Source: Stutzerimonas stutzeri (lineage in GTDB: Bacteria > Pseudomonadota > Gammaproteobacteria > Pseudomonadales > Pseudomonadaceae). Taken from it: 64,000 nt of DNA. Under the pieces are notes generated by a model that saw nothing but the letters and a program-made list of their open reading frames with translations, was not told where the DNA came from and ran no database searches. The DNA is taken from assembly GCF_000952685.1 (NCBI RefSeq), contig NZ_JYHV01000014.1, positions 62,001 through 126,000 of the forward strand, written 5' to 3'. Shown piece by piece: positions 18,500 to 27,376 of the stretch. The position numbers and the translations under genes are program-made. Every line of letters starts with the position of its first letter. Positions within the stretch are counted from its first letter, which is position 1.

Positions 18500-20947
18500 T
18501 CAGCGGATTTTTCCGGGGCTCGGCTCCAGCTCCTCCTTGGCGAAGTCGTCGACGCTGATGACCTTGCGCCGCGCCGCTTCGGCGCGGGTCAGTAGCTGTG
18601 TTTCCTGCTCGTCGAGCACTCCGGCTGCCAGGGCCGCGCTGATCGGGTCTTGTCCGGCGGTGGGCTTGAATTCGCCTTTCTTGAGCGCCGCATGCAGCTT
18701 CTTCTGCAGCGGTTGCGCGCTAGCCAGTGTGTCGAAGGCGTCCCGCAGCGCGCCGAGGGCCTGATCGGTGCCCTGCGGGCGGTAGACCCCTTCGAGGATC
18801 TGCTCGAGAGCCGGGTCGCCTTCGGGACGTCCGAGGATAGCCGCCACCTCGGCTGCCAGCGCATCGGAAGGGCCTTTGTGCCGCGCGCCGAACGGGAAGA
18901 TCAGGACCTGCAGCACACCGCCGAGCAAACGGTTGGGGAAGTTGGCCAATGTGCCGGCCAACGCCTGCTCCGCTTTGCACAAGCAATCCTCCAATGCCCA
19001 ACGCAGCAGCGGTGCTTGCTCGGATGGATGGCCTAGGTCGTGATAGCGCTTGAGCGCGGCGGAGGCCAGATACAGATGGCTGAGCACGTCGCCGAGTCGT
19101 GCCGACAGGCGTTCGCGGCGCTTGAGTTCACCGCCCAGGAGCATCATGGAAAGGTCGGCGAGCATGGCGAAAGCGGCTGCAATACGGTCCAGCGCGCGGA
19201 AATACGGCCGGGTCAGGTCGGTGCCCGGTGCTTTGCCGAACAGGCCGAAGGTCAGCCCGAGCACCAACGTGCTGGCCGTGTTACTGACGGCGAAGCCGAT
19301 GTGTTGCATCAGCAGGCTGTCGAATTTCTTCACCGCGGCGTCACGATCGGGTTCGTGAACCAGCTCCATCTCGCGCAGCACGAAGGGATGGCAGCGGATC
19401 GCGCCCTGGCCGAAGATCATCAGGTTGCGCGATAGGATGTTCGCGCCTTCGACGGTGATGGAGATCGGTGCCGAAAGCCACAGGCGGCCGAGGTAGTTGC
19501 TCGGTCCCATGATGATGCCCTTGCCGCCGTGAATATCCATGGCGTCGGTGACGCACTCGCGGCCACGTTCGGTCAGGTGGTATTTGAGGATGGCCGAGAG
19601 CACTGACGGCTTTTCGCCCAGGTCGACCGCATTGGCCGTCAGGATCCGGGCGCTGTCCATCAGCCAGGCGTTGCCGCCAATGCGGGCGAGGGGTTCCTGA
19701 ATACCTTCGAATGCCGCCAGCGGCACGTTGAACTGCTCGCGAATCTGCGCATAGCGGCCACAGACGTAACTGCACGTCTTGGCGGCACTGGCACCGGTCG
19801 CCGGCAGCGAGATGGAACGACCGACGGACAGGCAGTTCATCAGCATCATCCAGCCTTTGCCGATCATGTCGCGTCCACCGATGATGGCTTCCAGCGGTAC
19901 GAATACGTCCTTGCCCCAGTTCGGCCCGTTCATGAAGGCCGCGCCCAGCGGGAGATGACGGCGGCCGATCTCGACGCCGCCGGTGTCGGTTGGAATCAAC
20001 GCCAGGCTGATGCCGAGTTCTTCCTCATCGCCGAGTAGATGCTCGGGATCGTAGGTCTTGAAGGCGACGCCCAGCAGCGTCGCGACCGGGCCGAGGGTGA
20101 TGTAGCGTTTTTCCCAATTCAGGCGCAGGCCGATGACTTCTTCACCTTGCCATAGGCCTTTGCAGATCACGCCGCTGTCGTTCATCGCTCCGGCATCTGA
20201 ACCGGCATAGGGGCCAGTCAGCGCGAAGCAGGGGATGTCCGTGCCGTTGGCCAGGCGCGGCAGGTAATGGTTGCGCTGCTCCTCGGTACCGTAGTGCAGC
20301 AGCAGCTCGGCCGGGCCGAGCGAATTGGGCACCATCACGGTACTGGCGAGATCGCCGCTGCGGGTGGCCAGCTTCATCACGACCTGCGAGTGGGCAAAGG
20401 CTGAAAAGCCCTTGCCACCGTATTCCTTGGGAATGATCAGGGCGAAGAAGCCTTCGGCCTTGATGTAGTCCCAGGCTTCTTGCGGAAGGTCCAGACGCTG
20501 GCCGATGTCCCAGTCATTGACCATGGCGCACAGCGTTTCCGTGGGCCCGTCGATGAAGGCCTGTTCTTCCTCGGTGAGCGTCGCCTTGGGATAGCGGAGC
20601 AGGGTGTCCCAGTTGGGCCGACCGCTGAATAGCTCACCGTCCCACCAAACGCTACCGGCGTCGATGGCATCGCGTTCGGTGTCGGAAATCGGCGGTAGGA
20701 CCTTCTTGAACCAGTCGAACATCGGACCGCTGAAATATTTGATGCGCAGGTCGGTGACCAGCAGCGGCACCGCGACGGCGATCAGCATGAGCCAGAGGAT
20801 CAACATCAGCCAGGTTGGGGTTTCGTCGGCTGCGCCCATGAGCACCAAATACGCCGCAACGATGGCCAACGCGGGGACGGGTGAGACACGCAGATGGGCG
20901 ATCACGGCGATGCCGAGCAGTAACACGAGCAACCAGAGCAGGGTCAT
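18500..20947 (-). CDS. fadE: Acyl-CoA dehydrogenase FadE (beta-oxidation)
   Basis: 815 aa, nearly the same length as E. coli FadE (814). Residues 1 to about 65 hold two or three hydrophobic segments that anchor it to the inner membrane. An acyl-CoA dehydrogenase core then runs to about residue 500 (FFALIIPKEYGGKGFSAFA; FALTGPYAGSDAGAMNDSG around the FAD and substrate; DAMDIHGGKGIIMGPSNYL), followed by the FadE-specific helical C-terminal extension (DUF1974). It catalyses the first oxidation step of fatty acid breakdown with electron-transfer flavoprotein as acceptor. The ATG at 20947 is right at the start of the first membrane helix. Equivalent to PA2815 in P. aeruginosa. Confidence 0.92.
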   Translation of the reverse strand: MTLLWLLVLLLGIAVIAHLRVSPVPALAIVAAYLVLMGAADETPTWLMLILWLMLIAVAVPLLVTDLRIKYFSGPMFDWFKKVLPPISDTERDAIDAGSVWWDGELFSGRPNWDTLLRYPKATLTEEEQAFIDGPTETLCAMVNDWDIGQRLDLPQEAWDYIKAEGFFALIIPKEYGGKGFSAFAHSQVVMKLATRSGDLASTVMVPNSLGPAELLLHYGTEEQRNHYLPRLANGTDIPCFALTGPYAGSDAGAMNDSGVICKGLWQGEEVIGLRLNWEKRYITLGPVATLLGVAFKTYDPEHLLGDEEELGISLALIPTDTGGVEIGRRHLPLGAAFMNGPNWGKDVFVPLEAIIGGRDMIGKGWMMLMNCLSVGRSISLPATGASAAKTCSYVCGRYAQIREQFNVPLAAFEGIQEPLARIGGNAWLMDSARILTANAVDLGEKPSVLSAILKYHLTERGRECVTDAMDIHGGKGIIMGPSNYLGRLWLSAPISITVEGANILSRNLMIFGQGAIRCHPFVLREMELVHEPDRDAAVKKFDSLLMQHIGFAVSNTASTLVLGLTFGLFGKAPGTDLTRPYFRALDRIAAAFAMLADLSMMLLGGELKRRERLSARLGDVLSHLYLASAALKRYHDLGHPSEQAPLLRWALEDCLCKAEQALAGTLANFPNRLLGGVLQVLIFPFGARHKGPSDALAAEVAAILGRPEGDPALEQILEGVYRPQGTDQALGALRDAFDTLASAQPLQKKLHAALKKGEFKPTAGQDPISAALAAGVLDEQETQLLTRAEAARRKVISVDDFAKEELEPSPGKIR

Positions 20948-21220
20948 GTGGTTTCCTTGTTCAGCGAATGGCGTCTTACTTGAGCATAGGCTCTGGATGT
21001 AACCCGGAAAAGAGACCGGTTGACGCGATGGGTATCAGATAATGACCGGAGCGGACAAGGCGAGTTCGGAATGACTGGAGTGGGGCACGGCGATCAGGAT
21101 ATCAGCCTCTGTGCTGGCGGTGATTGCTCTCGTTCGTTCTGGTTGGAGTGATCCATCGGTTGCAATTGCGCCGCGGTGCCCTTATCTAATCTGAATCTCT
21201 CCGCGTTGTGTGCATTTTTT

Positions 21221-22153
21221 ATGAGTACTGCTCTGTCCATTCGGCAGTTGACCAAGATTTACGGAAATGGCTTCGAGGCCCTCAAGGGTATCGACCTGGA
21301 TGTGGCTGAAGGCGATTTCTTTGCATTGTTGGGCCCCAATGGCGCCGGAAAGTCCACCACCATCGGCATCCTTTCCACGCTGGTGAACAAGACGGGCGGA
21401 ACGGTCAACGTGTTTGGCCATGATCTGGATCGCGATCCCTCCGGGCTCAAGCGTTGCCTGGGCGTGGTGCCGCAGGAATTCAATTTCAACCAGTTCGAAA
21501 AGGCGTTCGACATCCTCGTCACGCAGGCCGGCTACTACGGCATTCCATCCAAGGTGGCCAAGGAGCGTGCCGAGCAATACCTCAACCAGCTGGGCCTGTG
21601 GGACAAGCGCGATGTGTCTTCGCGCATGCTATCCGGTGGTATGAAGCGGCGTTTGATGATCGCCCGTGCGCTGATTCACCGGCCGCGTCTGCTGATCCTC
21701 GACGAGCCCACCGCTGGCGTGGATATTGAGTTGCGCCGTTCGATGTGGTCGTTCCTCACCGAGCTCAACCGCGAAGGCATCACCATCATTCTCACCACGC
21801 ATTATCTGGAAGAGGCCGAGCAGCTGTGCCGCAATATCGGCATCATCGACCACGGCCAGATCGTCAAGAACACCAGCATGCGCGAGCTGCTCAAGCAGCT
21901 GCACGTCGAGACCTTCCTGCTGGATCTCAAGGAATCGCAGCTCGTGCCGCCGGAGCTGGGCCATTACCCGGCGAGGTTGGTCGATCACCATACGCTTGAG
22001 GTACAGGTGGATAAAAGCCAAGGCGTTACCGACCTGTTTCGAATGCTCTCGGCCCAGGGCATCGAGGTGCTGAGCTTGCGCAACAAGACCAATCGGCTGG
22101 AGGAGTTGTTCGTTTCGATGGTGGAAAACAACCTGCCCAAGGTGGCCAAATGA
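21221..22153 (+). CDS. yadG: ABC-2 type transporter ATPase (YadG-like)
   Basis: 310 aa from ATG 21221; the 15 codons upstream in the same frame have no ribosome site. Walker A GPNGAGKST at residues 38-46, signature LSGGMKRR, Walker B LLILDEPTAGVD, and an H-loop in TTHYLEEAE. The C-terminal 70 residues form the small regulatory domain common in drug/polysaccharide ABC-2 ATPases. It pairs with the permease that overlaps it by 4 nt. Substrate unknown; E. coli yadGH is likewise uncharacterised. Confidence 0.88.
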   Translation: MSTALSIRQLTKIYGNGFEALKGIDLDVAEGDFFALLGPNGAGKSTTIGILSTLVNKTGGTVNVFGHDLDRDPSGLKRCLGVVPQEFNFNQFEKAFDILVTQAGYYGIPSKVAKERAEQYLNQLGLWDKRDVSSRMLSGGMKRRLMIARALIHRPRLLILDEPTAGVDIELRRSMWSFLTELNREGITIILTTHYLEEAEQLCRNIGIIDHGQIVKNTSMRELLKQLHVETFLLDLKESQLVPPELGHYPARLVDHHTLEVQVDKSQGVTDLFRMLSAQGIEVLSLRNKTNRLEELFVSMVENNLPKVAK

Positions 22154-22929
22154 ACGCGGAATTCCGGCCCAATCTGGTTGCTCTGCAAACCATCGTCCAT
22201 CGCGAGATTCGTCGTTACACGCGCATCTGGCCGCAGACCTTGCTGCCTCCCGCGATCACCATGGTGTTGTACTTCGTCATCTTCGGAAATCTGATCGGCG
22301 AACGGATCGGTGAGATGGGCGGTTTCACCTACATGGAATACATCGTGCCGGGGCTGATCATGATGTCGGTGATCACCAATTCCTACAGCAATGTGGTGTC
22401 GAGCTTTTTCAGCAGTAAATTCCAACGCTCTATCGAAGAACTGCTGGTTTCGCCGGTGTCGCCGCATGTGATTCTCATCGGTTTTGCGCTGGGCGGGATC
22501 ACCCGCGGGCTAGCGGTTGCGTTGATCGTCACGTTGCTATCGATGTTCTTCACTGACCTGCAGGTCCATCATCTGGGCGTGACGCTGCTGGTGATCACGC
22601 TGACCTCGACGATCTTCGCTCTGGGCGGTTTCATCAACGCGGTGTTTGCGCGCAATTTCGATGACATCTCGATCATTCCGACCTTTGTGCTGACGCCCTT
22701 GACCTACCTGGGTGGTGTCTTCTATTCGATCACGCTGCTGTCGCCGTTCTGGCAGACCTTGTCGCTGGCCAACCCCATCCTGCATATGGTCAATGCGTTC
22801 CGCTACGGCATTCTCGGGGTATCGGACATCCGCATTGGGATCGCGATCAGCTTTATGGCGGTGGCTGCGGTAGTGATGTACCTGTGGTGCATCCGCTTGC
22901 TCAACAGCGGCCGTGGAATGCGTCAATAA
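22150..22929 (+). CDS. yadH: ABC-2 type transporter permease (YadH-like)
   Basis: 259 aa, ATG 22150 inside the ATGA overlap with the ATPase. Six hydrophobic segments of the ABC-2 membrane fold and the family motif region GFTYMEYIVPGLIMMSVITN are visible, followed by LLVSPVSPHVILIG, which forms the amphipathic coupling helix region. With the preceding ATPase it makes an inner-membrane exporter of unknown cargo. Its stop is 114 bp before queF. Confidence 0.87.
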   Translation: MNAEFRPNLVALQTIVHREIRRYTRIWPQTLLPPAITMVLYFVIFGNLIGERIGEMGGFTYMEYIVPGLIMMSVITNSYSNVVSSFFSSKFQRSIEELLVSPVSPHVILIGFALGGITRGLAVALIVTLLSMFFTDLQVHHLGVTLLVITLTSTIFALGGFINAVFARNFDDISIIPTFVLTPLTYLGGVFYSITLLSPFWQTLSLANPILHMVNAFRYGILGVSDIRIGIAISFMAVAAVVMYLWCIRLLNSGRGMRQ

Positions 22930-23043
22930 CTCATGAGGCTGGGCTCCCGCCTGGCCCGTGACGATGCCAGCGGGGGGATTGCGCGGTGATAAACGTGGCG
23001 GGAACCGATACACTTGCGGTCATTTTTCGTACAGGTTCCTTTC

Positions 23044-23874
23044 ATGCAGCACCCCGCCGAACTCTCGCCGCTGGGCAAGTCCAGCGCTTATGTCGCGACT
23101 TACAGCCCGGAGCAGCTATTTCCGATTCCCCGCGCGCCCAAGTGGGCTGAATTGGGGCTGACAGCCGACACCTTGCCCTATCGCGGCGTGGACATCTGGA
23201 ATTGCTACGAGCTGTCCTGGCTGCTGCCGTCCGGCAAGCCCGTGGTCGCCATCGGTGAGTTCAGCATTCCAGCGGACTCGCCGAATATCATCGAATCCAA
23301 GTCGTTCAAGCTCTATCTGAATTCACTGAACCAGTCGGTGTTCGACAGCCGAGAGGCCCTTGTGGAGGTCATGACGAGGGATCTGTCGGCCGCGGCCGGC
23401 AAGCCGGTCGGCGTGCGCTTGCGGACGTTGGAGGAGGTTGCCCGGGAGGGGATTGCATCGCCGGCGGGGCGCTGCATCGATGAGTTGGATATCGCCATCG
23501 AACATTACGACTCGCCACGAGCCGATCTGTTGAGCTGTGACCCGGGCCGCCGGGTCGAGGAGTGCGTCTTCAGCCATTTGTTGAAATCCAACTGCCCTGT
23601 TACCGGTCAGCCAGATTGGGGGACGGTGGTCATCCAGTACCGTGGCGCGGCGCTGGATCACGGCAGTTTGCTTGCATATCTGGTGAGCTTCCGCCAACAC
23701 GCGGACTTTCATGAACAATGCGTGGAGCGCATCTTCCTCGACTTGCAGCGGTTGCTGACGCCGGAACAGCTGAGCGTCCATGCCCGCTATGTCCGCCGCG
23801 GTGGGCTGGATATCAACCCCTACCGCAGCACCGATTTCGACGCGCCGAGCAATGGACGGCTGGTCCGGCAATAA
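23044..23874 (+). CDS. queF: NADPH-dependent 7-cyano-7-deazaguanine reductase (long form)
   Basis: 276 aa from ATG 23044. A two-half tunnelling-fold enzyme of the E. coli length class. The QueF motif [11 protein letters not shown] is at residues 84-94, the catalytic cysteine Cys184 is in [12 protein letters not shown], and Asp191 is the general acid. It reduces the nitrile of preQ0 to preQ1, the base inserted into tRNA on the way to queuosine. No preQ1 riboswitch is recognisable in the 114-bp leader. A hairpin follows the stop. Confidence 0.95.
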   Translation: MQHPAELSPLGKSSAYVATYSPEQLFPIPRAPKWAELGLTADTLPYRGVDIWNCYELSWLLPSGKPVVAIGEFSIPADSPNIIESKSFKLYLNSLNQSVFDSREALVEVMTRDLSAAAGKPVGVRLRTLEEVAREGIASPAGRCIDELDIAIEHYDSPRADLLSCDPGRRVEECVFSHLLKSNCPVTGQPDWGTVVIQYRGAALDHGSLLAYLVSFRQHADFHEQCVERIFLDLQRLLTPEQLSVHARYVRRGGLDINPYRSTDFDAPSNGRLVRQ

Positions 23875-23887
23875 CAGGCGAACGCTT

Positions 23888-23907
23888 GAGCGTGGTTCTC
23901 CACGCTC
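23888..23907. terminator. Hairpin between converging queF and DUF4404 genes
   Basis: GAGCGTGG (23888-23895), loop TTCT, CCACGCTC (23900-23907). Placed between two converging stops, so it may serve both. Confidence 0.6.
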
Positions 23908-23942
23908 CTCGATGGCTTCGGGGTGGTTGGCTGCGTTTCCGC

Positions 23943-24209
23943 TCAGATTCCCATATTGGCCAACGTCTGCATGATGTTGCGCAATGTCATGGCGGTATTG
24001 GGATGGCTGACCTCGAAACGCTCCACCGCCAGGTTGACGCCATCGACCAGCGAGTCGTTCTGGTCCACTACGCCCTGGTTCGCCAGGCGAAGCTCGATGT
24101 CGTGGGCGATCGCCTGTAGCGATGCGCGCTCGTCTTCGGTCAGCGGTGTGTCCTGGGCCAGCTGACTACGCAACTCGGCAAGCTGCGACTGCAGATCATG
24201 TTCCGGCAT
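23943..24209 (-). CDS. DUF4404 family protein
   Basis: 88 aa from ATG 24209; the longer frame to 24305 lacks a ribosome site. A small acidic helical protein starting MPEHDLQSQLAELRSQLAQ, probably a short coiled coil, and ending with the conserved block SLVDGVNLAVERFEVSHPNTAMTLRN followed by IMQTLANMGI, which I associate with the DUF4404 family of pseudomonads. Function unknown. It is divergent from mlaA. Confidence 0.78.
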   Translation of the reverse strand: MPEHDLQSQLAELRSQLAQDTPLTEDERASLQAIAHDIELRLANQGVVDQNDSLVDGVNLAVERFEVSHPNTAMTLRNIMQTLANMGI

Positions 24210-24427
24210 ATTGCATCCCTCTGTGGTTTCGGGGCGACGAGTCGCCAGCAATCGATAAATGAAGGGTAAACCAGCGGTTTGGCATTGTCTTTTCTTTGAT
24301 GACACACAAAGCCGTGAAGTTCGTTGCCGTTCCGCATGTCCGGGCGCTGCCGGAAACGGATGGAAAGGATTTATACTGCTGCGCTTTGATGGGCAGACGC
24401 CACCATTCGAATAAGGGGAAGGCCGTG

Positions 24428-25129
24428 ATGCGACTGATCGATAAGGACTGGATCGGATATTTCAGAATGACCCTCGTTGCGGCGCTGACGCTGGTTGGCG
24501 CTTCGTCTCTCCAGGCAGCTGAGGAAGATCCCTGGGAGGGCGTCAACCGTGTGGTGTTCAGGTTCAACGACACGCTCGACACCTATACCCTCAAGCCGCT
24601 TGCGCAGGGCTACCAGAAGGTCACGCCGAACTTTCTCGAAGACGGTATAGGCAACGTGTTCAGCAACCTTGGCGACGTGGTGGTGCTGACCAACGATTTG
24701 CTGCAAGGCAAAGTCCGTGATGCCGGCATCGACACGAGCCGCATCCTGTTCAATAGCACCTTCGGCGTGCTGGGCTTCTTTGACGTCGCGACCCGCATGG
24801 GCCTGCAGAAGAACGACGAGGACTTCGGCCAGACCCTGGGCGCCTGGGGGCTGGGCAGCGGCCCCTACGTCGTGCTGCCACTGCTTGGGCCGAGCACTGT
24901 GCGCGACGCGGCGGGGCGTGTACCCGATTCTTTCCTGCAGCCCTATCCCTACATGGATCACATCCCGACCCGCAACGTGACGCGCGCGGTGAACGTGGTT
25001 GACCTGCGCGCCGGTCTGCTCTCGGCCGAGAAGATGATTACTGGCGACAAATACGTCTTCGTCCGCAATGCTTATTTGCAGAACCGTGAATTCCGCACAA
25101 TGGACGGCCAGGTCGAAGACGACTTCTGA
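24428..25129 (+). CDS. mlaA: Phospholipid-asymmetry protein MlaA (VacJ) without a lipobox
   Basis: 233 aa from ATG 24428, with AAGGGGAAGG upstream; the GTG one codon earlier is an alternative. A signal peptide ends about residue 30 (TLVGASSLQA before AEEDPWEGVNR). The mature protein has the MlaA hallmark DPWEGVNRVVFRFNDTLD, then NVFSNLGDVVVLTNDLLQG and DFGQTLGAWGLGSGPYVVLP. In E. coli it is a lipoprotein that sits in the outer membrane with porins and removes misplaced phospholipids to the Mla pathway. Here no cysteine stands at the cleavage site, so it would be a plain exported protein, as I recall for other Pseudomonas homologues. The other mla genes are elsewhere. Confidence 0.9.
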   Translation: MRLIDKDWIGYFRMTLVAALTLVGASSLQAAEEDPWEGVNRVVFRFNDTLDTYTLKPLAQGYQKVTPNFLEDGIGNVFSNLGDVVVLTNDLLQGKVRDAGIDTSRILFNSTFGVLGFFDVATRMGLQKNDEDFGQTLGAWGLGSGPYVVLPLLGPSTVRDAAGRVPDSFLQPYPYMDHIPTRNVTRAVNVVDLRAGLLSAEKMITGDKYVFVRNAYLQNREFRTMDGQVEDDF

Positions 25130-25159
25130 TCGAGGCGGGCATCCTGGCCCGCTCTGCCA

Positions 25160-25183
25160 GCCCCACGCATTGGGCTGTGGGGC
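25160..25183. terminator. Hairpin between converging mlaA and PilZ genes
   Basis: GCCCCAC (25160-25166) pairs with GTGGGGC (25177-25183) around a 10-nt loop in the 79-bp gap between two converging stops. Confidence 0.6.
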
Positions 25184-25208
25184 CTGAATCATACAATTCG
25201 TGACCCGC

Positions 25209-25508
25209 TTAGCTCATCGAAAGGATGGCCAGCCCCAGGCTCTGCCGCCCGTCTTCGTGGGTGTCGACCCGTACCACCTCGGTTTCCGCCTCCAGACCCT
25301 TCAGCTCCTTGTGTTCGGAAGGGATGTGCACCTGAACCTTGTCGCCGATTTGCAGGTGTGTCGCTGCAAGCACCTGCATGCCGGTGCTTGAAAGATCCTG
25401 GCCGATCGCGTCGTAGTGGTGCCCGTTATGGGTGAGGGTGATCGCGGTCTCGATCTGCATGCGGATGAAATCGCGTTTTTCGCTGTAGTCCCGATCACTC
25501 TGGGTCAT
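25209..25508 (-). CDS. PilZ domain protein (predicted c-di-GMP receptor)
   Basis: 99 aa from ATG 25508, with GAGGACG upstream. Essentially one PilZ domain: the arginine motif R-D-F-I-R (RxxxR) near residues 12-16 and the DLSSTGM motif (D/NxSxxG) near residue 40 are both intact, so binding of cyclic di-GMP is expected. No other domain is attached. It lies between mlaA and a response regulator phosphatase, the same order I recall for PA2799 in P. aeruginosa. The partner it controls is unknown. Confidence 0.87.
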   Translation of the reverse strand: MTQSDRDYSEKRDFIRMQIETAITLTHNGHHYDAIGQDLSSTGMQVLAATHLQIGDKVQVHIPSEHKELKGLEAETEVVRVDTHEDGRQSLGLAILSMS

Positions 25509-25712
25509 TGTTTCGTCCTCTGAGTTCTGCTTGCGCTCGTTCTTATAACGCCCGCCAATTCGGCCTGTAAAGCACAGACGGAGCGGCGGTGCTCGGCTTG
25601 AAACGCAGTTCGTATGGGAGTACCGTCTGCGCCTTGAAAAGATCCCTTGCCCAGCGCCCGCGCGGGGCCGATGCTTTCGCCAATCATCCTGGCGATACCG
25701 CCTGGTAGGAAC

Positions 25713-26897
25713 ATGCACAACCCAAGCGCGACCCTGCTGATCATAGATGACGACGATGTGGTACGAGCCAGTTTGGCCGCCTATCTGGATGACAGTGGTT
25801 TCAAGGTCCTGCAGGCGCCCAATGGGCGGCGGGGCATGGAGCTGTTTGACGCCGAGCGTCCTGACTTGGTGATCTGCGATCTGCGTATGCCGCAGATGGA
25901 TGGCCTGGAGCTGATCCGGCTGATCAGCGAGCGTCAGGTCGACCTTCCGGTTATCGTCGTGTCCGGCGCCGGTGTGATGAGCGATGCGGTGGAAGCCCTG
26001 CGTCTGGGTGCGGCCGATTACCTGATCAAGCCTCTCGAAGACCTGGCGATGCTGGAACATTCGGTTCGCCGGGCGCTCGATCGCTCACGCTTGCGCCTGG
26101 AGAACCGACGCTATCGTGAGCAGCTGGAAACGGCCAATCGCGATCTGCAGGCCAGCTTGCACCTGTTACAGGAAGATCAGGATGCTGGTCGCCAGGTACA
26201 GATGAACATGCTGCCGGTGACGCCGTGCAGCCTCGACGATTTCAACTTCGCCCATCAGATCATTCCGTCGCTTTACCTTTCCGGTGATTTCGTCGACTAC
26301 TTTCGCGTCGACGAGCACCGCATCGGCTTCTATCTGGCCGACGTTTCTGGCCATGGAGCCTCTTCGGCATTCGTCACGGTCCTGCTGAAGTTCATGACCA
26401 CGCGCTTGCTGTACGAGTCTCGGCGGGGCGGAACTCTGCGTGCGTTCAAGCCGTCCGAGGTGCTCGATCACATCAACCGTGGGCTGATCAACTGCAAGCT
26501 TGGCAAGCACGTGACGATGCTGGGTGGAGTGATCGACCAAGAGCGCAACGTGTTGCATTACAGCATCGGTGGGCACCTTCCGATGCCGGTGCTCTACACC
26601 GGCGAAAAGGCTAAATATCTCGAAGGGCGGGGCTTGCCGGTTGGCCTGTTCGTCGAGGCGACCTACGATAATTATGAAATCGAACTCCCGGAGTCGTTCA
26701 GCCTGACGCTGCTTTCCGATGGCATCCTGGACCTTTTGCCGGGCGACGCCCTCAAAGATAAGGAAGCAGGATTGCCCGGCCTGATTTGCGAAGCAGGCGG
26801 TACGCTGGAAGGACTTCAGCGAGTATTTGGCTTGGCCGATCTAGAGGATATGCCTGATGACATCGCGTTGCTGGTATTGAGCAGGAACCTTGCATGA
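25713..26897 (+). CDS. Response regulator with PP2C-type (SpoIIE) phosphatase output
   Basis: 394 aa from ATG 25713 with TAGGAAC upstream. Receiver domain residues 5-125: acidic pocket at Asp12-Asp14, phosphoacceptor Asp56 in VICDLRMP, conserved Lys106 in YLIKPLED. A coiled-coil linker follows (about 130-165, RLRLENRRYREQLETANRDLQ), then a PP2C/SpoIIE Ser/Thr phosphatase domain with DFVDYFRVDEHRIGFYLADVSGHG and LLSDGILDL carrying the metal-binding aspartates. It should dephosphorylate an anti-sigma-antagonist protein, most likely the STAS protein encoded by the next gene, which overlaps it by 4 nt. Equivalent in place to PA2798 of P. aeruginosa. Confidence 0.9.
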   Translation: MHNPSATLLIIDDDDVVRASLAAYLDDSGFKVLQAPNGRRGMELFDAERPDLVICDLRMPQMDGLELIRLISERQVDLPVIVVSGAGVMSDAVEALRLGAADYLIKPLEDLAMLEHSVRRALDRSRLRLENRRYREQLETANRDLQASLHLLQEDQDAGRQVQMNMLPVTPCSLDDFNFAHQIIPSLYLSGDFVDYFRVDEHRIGFYLADVSGHGASSAFVTVLLKFMTTRLLYESRRGGTLRAFKPSEVLDHINRGLINCKLGKHVTMLGGVIDQERNVLHYSIGGHLPMPVLYTGEKAKYLEGRGLPVGLFVEATYDNYEIELPESFSLTLLSDGILDLLPGDALKDKEAGLPGLICEAGGTLEGLQRVFGLADLEDMPDDIALLVLSRNLA

Positions 26898-27376
26898 GCA
26901 CTGGTAAAATCCAGTTCGCTGAGCAGGACGGTACGTTCGTTCTCAAGTTCGTCGGCGAAATCCGCCTGACACTCTGCTCGGCGTTGGATGCAACGATCGA
27001 GAAGATTTTTTCGTCGCTGGATTTCTCATCGATTGTTATCGATCTCACCGAGAGCCGTAGCATCGACAGCACGACGCTTGGACTGCTGGCCAAACTCTCG
27101 ATTCTCTCGCGACAGAAGGTCGGCATGTTGCCGACGCTGGTAACCACGCACGCCGACATCACCCGTCTGTTGCAGTCGATGGGCTTCGATCAGGTATTCA
27201 ATATCGTCGACCAGCCGCTGCCATCGCCTGAACAGCTCGCTGATCTGCCGAGCCAGGACCAGTCGGAAGAAGTGGTGAAGAACAAGGTACTTGAGGCTCA
27301 CCGCATCCTGATGAGCCTCAATGAATCCAATCGCGAGGCGTTTCGCGACCTCGTGACGGCGCTGGAACGCTCCTGA
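26894..27376 (+). CDS. STAS domain anti-sigma factor antagonist
   Basis: 160 aa, ATG 26894 in the ATGA overlap with the phosphatase gene. STAS fold over residues 1 to about 100, with the phosphorylatable motif SIDSTTLGLL and Ser59 as the expected site. A C-terminal extension of about 55 residues (LPSQDQSEEVVKNKVLEAHRIL) is helical and not part of a standard STAS domain. It probably switches a partner anti-sigma factor or similar target depending on phosphorylation, reversed by the neighbouring phosphatase. The kinase is not encoded here. Its TGA stop touches the transaldolase stop with no base between. Confidence 0.87.
   Translation: MSTGKIQFAEQDGTFVLKFVGEIRLTLCSALDATIEKIFSSLDFSSIVIDLTESRSIDSTTLGLLAKLSILSRQKVGMLPTLVTTHADITRLLQSMGFDQVFNIVDQPLPSPEQLADLPSQDQSEEVVKNKVLEAHRILMSLNESNREAFRDLVTALERS

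Noticed and set aside
22930-23043. preQ1 riboswitch in the queF leader
   Set aside because: No compact hairpin plus A-rich tail of the preQ1-I type overlapping the ribosome site could be found by eye.
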